Source: Nocardioides sp.
Lineage (GTDB): Bacteria; Actinomycetota; Actinomycetes; Propionibacteriales; Nocardioidaceae
Direction: 5' to 3'
DNA: 6,101 nt
NCBI GenBank assembly: GCA_031177735.1
Contig: JAPSKJ010000140.1
Span: 1-6,101 of the forward strand
The notes beneath the pieces were generated by a model. The model saw nothing but the letters and a program-made list of their open reading frames with translations, made no database searches and was not told the DNA's origin. The position numbers and the translations under genes were made by a program. Shown here piece after piece: positions 1-6,101 of the stretch; the stretch's first letter is position 1, and each line of letters begins with the position of its first letter.

Positions 1-260
1 AGGAGCAGCTGACCGCCCCCTACGTGGAGCGCTACTTCGCGGACCTGCCCGGCACGGTCTCCGCGCGCAGCGGCTGGGTGCTCGCCGACGCCGCCGAGGC
101 GTTCTTCCCCGCGGCGTCGTGGAGCGAGGACACCCTGGAGCGGGCGCGGGCCCTCGGCACGGACGAGAGCGTCGACCCGAGCCTGCGTCGGCGGCTGGCC
201 GACGCTGCCGACCTGCTTGCGCGCCGACTCGCGGTGAAGGCGGCCTACCCCCACCAGTAG
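1..260 (+). CDS. pepN: Aminopeptidase N, C-terminal end (partial, 5' end outside window)
   Basis: This is the tail of a gene that enters from the left edge. The first complete codon is at position 3 and the TAG stop is at 258-260, leaving 85 readable residues and no start codon. The visible protein opens with a 'PYVERYFADLP' stretch, has an aromatic-proline 'FFP' segment in the middle, and ends in an arginine- and alanine-rich helix (DPSLRRRLADAADLLARR). This order resembles the end of the helical ERAP1-like C-terminal domain of actinobacterial PepN, a cytoplasmic zinc metallopeptidase of family M1 that removes N-terminal residues from peptides. The zinc-binding HExxH motif and the GAMEN motif would lie upstream, outside the window, so the assignment rests on recalled tail similarity only. 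The last seven sense codons and the stop lie in a hairpin (236-269). A different M1 family member or another helical-repeat protein cannot be excluded. Confidence 0.75.
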   Translation, partial: EQLTAPYVERYFADLPGTVSARSGWVLADAAEAFFPAASWSEDTLERARALGTDESVDPSLRRRLADAADLLARRLAVKAAYPHQ

Positions 261-269
261 GCCGCCTTC
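236..269 (+). terminator. Hairpin spanning the pepN stop codon, probable terminator
   Basis: Positions 236-247 (GAAGGCGGCCTA) and 258-269 (TAGGCCGCCTTC) are perfect 12-base inverted repeats around a 10-base loop at 248-257. The pepN stop TAG (258-260) is the first three bases of the right arm. No T-run follows, so this is not a classical intrinsic terminator. Hairpins without a T-run are commonly proposed as terminators or 3'-end stabilisers in high-GC actinobacteria. Its place at the end of the gene, with about 200 bases before the next start, supports a 3'-end role. That function is inferred; the inverted repeat is seen directly. Confidence 0.6.
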
Positions 270-463
270 GGCTCCGACCGGCCCAGCGCGCGTCCTCCCG
301 CTCGGTGGCGCGCCGTACGGGCCGAGGTGGTCGACGCTAGGCGGGGCAAGCCGGCACGGAATCGGGCGTTTCCCTCGCTATCAAGCCGGCGAGACCCTCG
401 TCTCGTGGTCCCCGCGGCGTGGCCTCCCGCGTCCTGTCGGTGCGGCCTCCTAGCGTTGCGGCC
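261..463. other. Intergenic region between pepN and sbcD
   Basis: About 200 bases separate the pepN stop from the sbcD start. No frame on either strand here gives a recognisable protein. The region should hold the sbcDC promoter. The only hexamer fitting TANNNT on the plus strand is TAGCGT at 451-456. I see no palindromic LexA/SOS box of the GAAC-N-GTTC kind, no riboswitch-like fold, and no RNA gene. The stretch around 356-385 is slightly richer in A and T than its surroundings. Confidence 0.6.
451..463 (+). promoter_or_regulatory. Putative -10 element (TAGCGT) of a leaderless sbcDC promoter
   Basis: TAGCGT at 451-456 fits the actinobacterial -10 pattern TANNNT and ends seven bases before the ATG at 464. 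Transcription would therefore begin at or within a base of that ATG. No AGGAGG-like ribosome-binding sequence precedes the ATG, which agrees with a leaderless mRNA, a common arrangement in actinomycetes. No convincing -35 hexamer is found at the usual spacing (about 428-434). The hexamer is short and could occur by chance, so this remains a hypothesis. Confidence 0.35.
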
Positions 464-1657
464 ATGCGGATCCTGCACACCTCCGACTGGCACCTGGGGA
501 GGTCCTTCCACCGCGAGGGGATGCTCACTCACCAGGCCGCCTTCGCCGACCACCTGCTCGAGGTGGTGGTGTCGGAGCGGGTCGACGTCGTGGTCGTCGC
601 AGGGGACGTCTACGACCGTGCGCTCCCCCAGGTCGACGCCGTCCGGCTGGCCTCGGAGACCCTCGCCCGGCTTTCGGCCGCAGGTGCCAAGGTGGTCCTG
701 AGCAGCGGCAACCACGACTCCGCGCACCGGCTCGGCTTCGGCTCCGAGCTGATGGACGCCGCGGGCGTCTTCATCCGCACCGATGCCGCCCGGGTCGGCA
801 CTCCGGTGCTGCTCCCCGACGAGCACGGTCCGGTCGCGTTCCACGCGATCCCCTATCTCGACCCCGACACGGTGCGCGAGCCGTGGGAACTCCCAGGTCG
901 CTCCCACGAGGCGGCGCTCACCGAGGCGATGCGGCGCGTCCGCGCCGACCTCGAGCGGCGTCCCGGCATCCGCTCCGTGGTGCTGGCGCACGCCTTCGTC
1001 GCCGGCTGCGAGCCGTCGGAGTCCGAGCGCGACATCAGCGTCGGCGGGGTGTCGATGGTGCCGACCTCCGTCTTCGACGGGGTGTCCTACGCCGCGCTAG
1101 GCCACCTGCACGGTCGGCACACCCTCACCGAGGCGGTGCGTTACAGCGGCTCGCCGCTGGCCTACTCCTTCTCCGAGGCCACCCACCGCAAGGGCTCCTG
1201 GCTCGTCGATCTCGGCCCCACGGGGCTCACTGCGGCGGAGTGGGTCGACGCCCCGGTCCCGCGTCCGCTCGCCCGGCTCCGGGGCGACCTGGAGGCCCTC
1301 CTGGCCGACCCGGCGCTCGCCGCCCATGAGTCCTCCTGGGTCCACGCCACCCTCACCGACGCGGTGCGGCCGCAACAGGCGATGGAACGGCTCCGACGCC
1401 GCTTCCCCCACACCCTCGTGCTCGCCTTCGAGTCCACCGCCCCGCGCTTGGGCCGGCTCGACGCCGACCGCACCCACGTGCGCCGCGACCGCGACCTGGT
1501 GCGCGACTTCATGACCGAGCTGCGCGGAGCCGCGCCCTCCGAGGTCGAGGCCCGGCTGCTCGACCTGGCTGTCGACGCCTGCTGCGAGGACCCCGACGTC
1601 GACACCCTGCTGTCCGAGGCGCCGGATCAGGCCGACTTCGCGGAGACGCTCTTCTGA
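464..1657 (+). CDS. sbcD: Exonuclease SbcCD subunit D (Mre11-family nuclease)
   Basis: SbcD is the metal-dependent nuclease of the SbcCD complex, which with SbcC opens DNA hairpins and trims blocked or double-strand ends in the cytoplasm. The 397-residue protein matches the usual length of about 400. All phosphoesterase motifs of the Mre11 family are present in order: D8-W-H10, G47-D48-V-Y-D, G82-N83-H84-D85, the H176 of VVLAHAFV, and G213-H214-L-H216-G. By family precedent D8, H10, D48, N83, H176, H214 and H216 bind the two metal ions and H84 is the catalytic acid. The region after about residue 260 corresponds to the SbcD C-terminal capping domain. I chose ATG 464 because MRILHTSDWHLG is the family's conserved N-terminus. 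An upstream in-frame GTG at 419 would add 15 residues unlike the family. No ribosome-binding site precedes 464. The stop overlaps the sbcC start by one base. Confidence 0.96.
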   Translation: MRILHTSDWHLGRSFHREGMLTHQAAFADHLLEVVVSERVDVVVVAGDVYDRALPQVDAVRLASETLARLSAAGAKVVLSSGNHDSAHRLGFGSELMDAAGVFIRTDAARVGTPVLLPDEHGPVAFHAIPYLDPDTVREPWELPGRSHEAALTEAMRRVRADLERRPGIRSVVLAHAFVAGCEPSESERDISVGGVSMVPTSVFDGVSYAALGHLHGRHTLTEAVRYSGSPLAYSFSEATHRKGSWLVDLGPTGLTAAEWVDAPVPRPLARLRGDLEALLADPALAAHESSWVHATLTDAVRPQQAMERLRRRFPHTLVLAFESTAPRLGRLDADRTHVRRDRDLVRDFMTELRGAAPSEVEARLLDLAVDACCEDPDVDTLLSEAPDQADFAETLF

Positions 1658-1659
1658 TG
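1642..1659 (+). promoter_or_regulatory. sbcD/sbcC stop-start junction (TGATG) with upstream GGAG
   Basis: The sbcD stop TGA (1655-1657) shares its final A with the sbcC ATG (1657-1659). A GGAG sequence at 1642-1645, inside the end of sbcD, lies 11 bases before the ATG. That is a little far for a ribosome-binding site but usable. The arrangement indicates translational coupling, with ribosomes finishing sbcD re-initiating on sbcC, which suits two subunits of one complex. Confidence 0.6.
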
Positions 1660-4572
1660 CGTCTGCACCATCTCGAGGTCACAGCCTTCGGGCCGTTCGC
1701 CGACACCGTCTCGATCGACCTCGACCGACTCTCCGCAGCCGGGCTGTTCCTGCTGTCGGGGCCGACCGGAGCCGGCAAGACGAGCGTCCTCGACGCCGTG
1801 TGCTTCGCGCTCTACGGCGAGGTCCCTGGTGATCGGGCGACGGCGAAGCGGCTGCGCTGCGACCAGGCGGCGCCCGAGGTGGCCCCCCGGGTGGTGCTTG
1901 AGGCGACGCTCTCCGGGCGCCGCTTCCGGCTCACCCGCAGCCCGTCGTGGGAGCGGCCGAAGAAGCGCGGCTCCGGCACCACCACCCAGCAGGCGGCCGT
2001 GGTCGTGCAGGAGCGCGTGCACGGAGACTGGACCACTCACACCACCCGGCTCGACGAAGCGGGTTACCTGATCGCCGACGTGCTCGGGATGAACCTCACC
2101 CAGTTCGTCCAGGTCGCGATGCTGCCGCAGGGCCGCTTCCAGGCCTTCCTGCGCGCGCGGTCCGAGGAGCGCAAGGAGCTGCTCCAGCGGCTCTTCCGCA
2201 CCGAGCGGTTCACCGACGTGGAGCGCTGGCTGCGTGAGCGGCGGGTCACCTTGCGTCGGCAGTCCGAGGCCGCGCACCAGCTGGTCGCCGACGTCGTCAG
2301 CCGCACCAGTGAGGTCACCGGCGAGCCGCTGCCCCCCGACTGGGACATCCAGGACCTCGCCCTGCCCGCGGCCGACGGCTCGGTCAGCGGGTGGGTCGGT
2401 GACCTGGCTGAGGCCGCCCGCGCGGAACAGGAGCGCGCCGCCACGGCCGCAGGCGCCGCGGTCGCGGCGGAGGCAGAGGCCCGTGCGGCACTCGAGCAGG
2501 GGCGTGCACTCGCCGAGCGTCGCGCCCGCCTCGACGCGGCCGCCGCCGAGCACCGCACCCTGCAGGCGCGCCGGGCTGACCACGACGCCGACGTGGCGGC
2601 GGTGGACGCCGCGGGTCGCGCGGCTCGGGTCGTGCCGGCACACACGATCCACCAACGCGCGCTGCGCGCCCACGCCGCCGCCCAGGCGGCGCTGCCCGCC
2701 GCGGTCGACCGTCCCTCGGCGGCCGCCCGGGTGGAGGCCCTCACCATCGATCTCGCCGACGCCCGGGCGCTGCTGCCTCGCGAGCAGCGCCTCCATGCCC
2801 TGCACGCCGACATCTCCGCGTGCACCGCCCGGATCGACGGGCTGAGCGCGCAGGTCGACCAGGCAGCGCAGCGGCTCTCGGCCCTCCCGTCCGAGATCGC
2901 AGCCCTCGAGGAGCAGATCCTCGCGGCCCGCGATGCGGCCACCAGGGTGGAGAGCCTCACCGCCCAGGTCACCGCTCACCTGGAGGCCGAGGACCTGCGG
3001 CATCGGCTCGCCGAAGCGGAGCGTCTCCACGCCGAGGCCCGCGAGCAGGCGCTCACTCTGCGCACCCGCGCGCTCGACGTGCGCCAAGCACGCTTGGAGA
3101 GCATGGCAGCCGAGCTGGCCGGGGCGCTGGCCGTCGGCGGGTCCTGCCCGGTGTGTGGCTCGTGCGAGCACCCGCGCAAGGCCACACCGGCCCACGACGC
3201 ACCCGACGCGGCCGCCGAGAAGGCGGCTGAGAAGGCCGCCGCCGACGCCAGCGCGGTCGAGCACCTCCGCAGCCTGGAGGTCCGCGAGCTGGCGACCCTC
3301 CTCGACCAGGCGACCGCGCGGCTCGGCGATGCCGACCCCGGCGAGCTGCACGAGGCCCTGGCCGCCGCGACCGCCACCGCCGGCGCACTGGGCGCGCTGG
3401 AGGCTGGACTGGCATCGTGCCGCTCCGAGGCGGCGAAGGTCGCCGAACACCGGCTCGACCTGGCGCGTCGGCTCGCCGAGGAGGAAGCGGCCCACCGCCA
3501 CCTCACGGCCGAGCAGACCGGACTCACCGACCTGCTGCGAGCGGCACTGGCAGGGTCCGGCGCGGGCGACGTCGCCACGCTCGTGGCCGATCTGGAGGCT
3601 CAGCTCGTCGAGGCGCGACAGGTCGTGGCCCGCATCGAGGCGGCCGAGCAGGCCGAGGTCGCCCTGGCCGAGGCGGCCGCGGCGGTGGAGTCCGCCTGCG
3701 CCGAGGCGGGGTTCACCGACCTCGAGTCGGCCCTGGCCGCAGCGCTTCCAGCCGATCAGGTCGAGGCCGCGGTGGCACGCATCAAGCACCACGAACGTCG
3801 GCTGGCCGCCGTGACCGAGGTGCTCGAGGAGCCCGGCGCCGACGAGGTCGCGGCCCGACCGCTCCCCGACCTCGATGCCTGTGCTGCCGCCCACGAAGCG
3901 GCGCTCGCGGAGCTCACCTCCGCCCAGACCGCCCTGGAGCGTGCCGTCACGCGGCTGGCCCGCACCACGGCTCTGCAGAGCGAGCTCCACGAACAGCTCC
4001 GGGCATGGGGGCCGCTGCGTGAGGACCTCGAGGTGACCAGCCGGCTGGCGGCGTTCGCGGAGGGCAAGTCACCCGACAACCAGCTCCAGATGTCGCTGTC
4101 GGCCTACGTCGTGGCCTACCGGCTGACCCAGGTCGTGGCGGCCGCCAACGAGCGTCTGGCCCGGATGAGCGACCAGCGCTACTCCCTGGAGCACTCCCTC
4201 GCGCGCGGCGCCGGCGACCGTCGCGGCGGTCTCGCCCTCGCGGTCCGCGACGACTGGTCCGGCGAGACCCGCGACCCCGCGACGCTGTCCGGCGGCGAGA
4301 CCTTCGTCGTGTCCCTCGCTCTCGCCCTCGGCCTGGCCGACGTCATCACCCAGGAGGCCGGCGGCGCCGACCTGGACACCCTGTTCGTCGACGAGGGATT
4401 CGGCTCCCTCGACGCCGACACGCTCGACGACGTGATGGACACCCTCGACACCCTCCGCGACGGCGGCCGGGTCGTCGGCGTGGTCAGCCACGTCGCCGAG
4501 ATGCGTGACCGGATCCCGACCCAGCTGTTGGTCCGCAAGGCGCGGACCGGCTCGAGCATCGCGATCCGCTGA
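1657..4572 (+). CDS. sbcC: Exonuclease SbcCD subunit C (Rad50-family SMC-like ATPase)
   Basis: SbcC is the ATPase and DNA-tethering subunit that controls the SbcD nuclease. The protein has 971 residues, near the family's usual size of about 1,000. The N-terminal lobe carries the Walker A motif GPTGAGKT (35-42) and a Q-loop region, QVAMLPQGRF (152-161). Two long alanine-, glutamate- and arginine-rich coiled-coil arms follow (about 190-490 and 507-790). Between them is the zinc hook CPVC (497-500), which lets two complexes dimerise through one zinc ion. The C-terminal lobe holds the ABC signature LSGGE (877-881), Walker B LFVDE (909-913, with D912 and E913), the D-loop S-L-D (917-919) and the switch histidine H945. 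Every motif is intact and no frameshift is visible. The ATG overlaps the sbcD stop by one base, and MRLHHLEVTAFGPF is a typical SbcC N-terminus. An additional cysteine, C503, sits just after the hook. Confidence 0.97.
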   Translation: MRLHHLEVTAFGPFADTVSIDLDRLSAAGLFLLSGPTGAGKTSVLDAVCFALYGEVPGDRATAKRLRCDQAAPEVAPRVVLEATLSGRRFRLTRSPSWERPKKRGSGTTTQQAAVVVQERVHGDWTTHTTRLDEAGYLIADVLGMNLTQFVQVAMLPQGRFQAFLRARSEERKELLQRLFRTERFTDVERWLRERRVTLRRQSEAAHQLVADVVSRTSEVTGEPLPPDWDIQDLALPAADGSVSGWVGDLAEAARAEQERAATAAGAAVAAEAEARAALEQGRALAERRARLDAAAAEHRTLQARRADHDADVAAVDAAGRAARVVPAHTIHQRALRAHAAAQAALPAAVDRPSAAARVEALTIDLADARALLPREQRLHALHADISACTARIDGLSAQVDQAAQRLSALPSEIAALEEQILAARDAATRVESLTAQVTAHLEAEDLRHRLAEAERLHAEAREQALTLRTRALDVRQARLESMAAELAGALAVGGSCPVCGSCEHPRKATPAHDAPDAAAEKAAEKAAADASAVEHLRSLEVRELATLLDQATARLGDADPGELHEALAAATATAGALGALEAGLASCRSEAAKVAEHRLDLARRLAEEEAAHRHLTAEQTGLTDLLRAALAGSGAGDVATLVADLEAQLVEARQVVARIEAAEQAEVALAEAAAAVESACAEAGFTDLESALAAALPADQVEAAVARIKHHERRLAAVTEVLEEPGADEVAARPLPDLDACAAAHEAALAELTSAQTALERAVTRLARTTALQSELHEQLRAWGPLREDLEVTSRLAAFAEGKSPDNQLQMSLSAYVVAYRLTQVVAAANERLARMSDQRYSLEHSLARGAGDRRGGLALAVRDDWSGETRDPATLSGGETFVVSLALALGLADVITQEAGGADLDTLFVDEGFGSLDADTLDDVMDTLDTLRDGGRVVGVVSHVAEMRDRIPTQLLVRKARTGSSIAIR

Positions 4573-4575
4573 CGA

Positions 4576-4602
4576 CGCCGGGCGCGGCCAGCGCGCCCGG
4601 CG
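4576..4602. terminator. Probable bidirectional terminator between convergent sbcC and gcvP
   Basis: Positions 4576-4586 (CGCCGGGCGCG) and 4592-4602 (CGCGCCCGGCG) form a perfect 11-base-pair, all-GC stem with a 5-base loop, GCCAG. It begins four bases after the sbcC stop and ends 12 bases before the gcvP stop codon, so it could fold in transcripts from either strand. No T-run follows on either side, as is common in high-GC actinobacteria. The hairpin is seen directly and the terminator role is inferred from its position. Confidence 0.65.
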
Positions 4603-4614
4603 CAGCGCGGCCGC

Positions 4615-6101
<1,487 letters not shown>

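Noticed and set aside
358..384. GGAAT (358-362) followed 16 bases later by TATCAA (379-384) as a possible alternative promoter
   Set aside because: The first element resembles ECF-sigma -35 sites, but TATCAA is not the matching CGTT-type -10 and does not fit TANNNT either. The combination is too weak to annotate.
419..463. Upstream in-frame GTG as an alternative start of sbcD
   Set aside because: The additional 15 residues (MASRVLSVRPPSVAA) do not resemble SbcD N-termini. The family normally begins with the M-R-I-L-H-T-S-D-W-H block at 464, and no ribosome-binding site precedes 419.
261..463. LexA/SOS operator upstream of sbcDC
   Set aside because: Reading through the gap showed no GAAC/GTTC-type palindrome. 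SOS control was considered because of the repair function, but the sequence does not support it.
1627..3990. Open frame of 787 codons on the minus strand, antisense to sbcC
   Set aside because: It lies opposite a gene with every family motif intact. Its translation is rich in Gly, Arg, Leu and Val without any recognisable domain, as expected from the complement of a GC-biased coding strand where stop codons are rare.
2400..3990. Alanine-rich repetitive stretches such as AEKAAEKAA suggesting a tandem repeat
   Set aside because: These are the coiled-coil arms of SbcC. The repetition is the heptad-like composition of Ala, Glu and Arg codons, not a tandem DNA repeat with a fixed unit.

Overview
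The window is chromosomal DNA from a high-GC Gram-positive bacterium, most likely an actinomycete. The evidence is the very high GC content, the near-exclusive use of G or C at third codon positions, the long spurious open frames on the opposite strand that follow from this, and protein sequences of actinobacterial style. A Nocardioides-like member of the Propionibacteriales is a reasonable guess, but the sequence alone cannot settle the genus.

Layout: (1) positions 1-260, plus strand, hold the last 85 codons of a gene that looks like aminopeptidase N (pepN). A perfect hairpin includes its stop codon. (2) Positions 261-463 are a gap of about 200 bases with no gene. It should carry the promoter of the next operon, and its best feature is a TAGCGT hexamer placed for a leaderless start at position 464. 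(3) Positions 464-4572, plus strand, hold a complete two-gene operon, sbcD then sbcC, joined by a TGATG stop/start overlap. (4) Positions 4573-4614 are a 42-base convergent gap filled mostly by a GC-rich hairpin, probably a shared terminator. (5) Positions 4615-6101, minus strand, hold the C-terminal half of gcvP, the glycine-cleavage P-protein. Its 5' half lies beyond the right edge.

SbcD (Mre11-like nuclease) and SbcC (Rad50-like ATPase with a zinc hook) should form one complex that opens and trims DNA hairpins and blocked or double-strand ends. All catalytic and ATP-binding motifs of both proteins are present, so the complex looks functional. The flanking genes, for peptide breakdown and for glycine/one-carbon metabolism, have no obvious link to DNA repair, and sbcDC appears to be a self-contained transcription unit between them.

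I looked for an undescribed system and did not find one. There is no mobile element, CRISPR array, tRNA, rRNA or phage-like gene. The points worth a second look are small: the stop codon inside a hairpin, the probable leaderless start of sbcD with a short direct repeat around its -10 element, a third cysteine next to the zinc hook of SbcC, and the compact convergent terminator.
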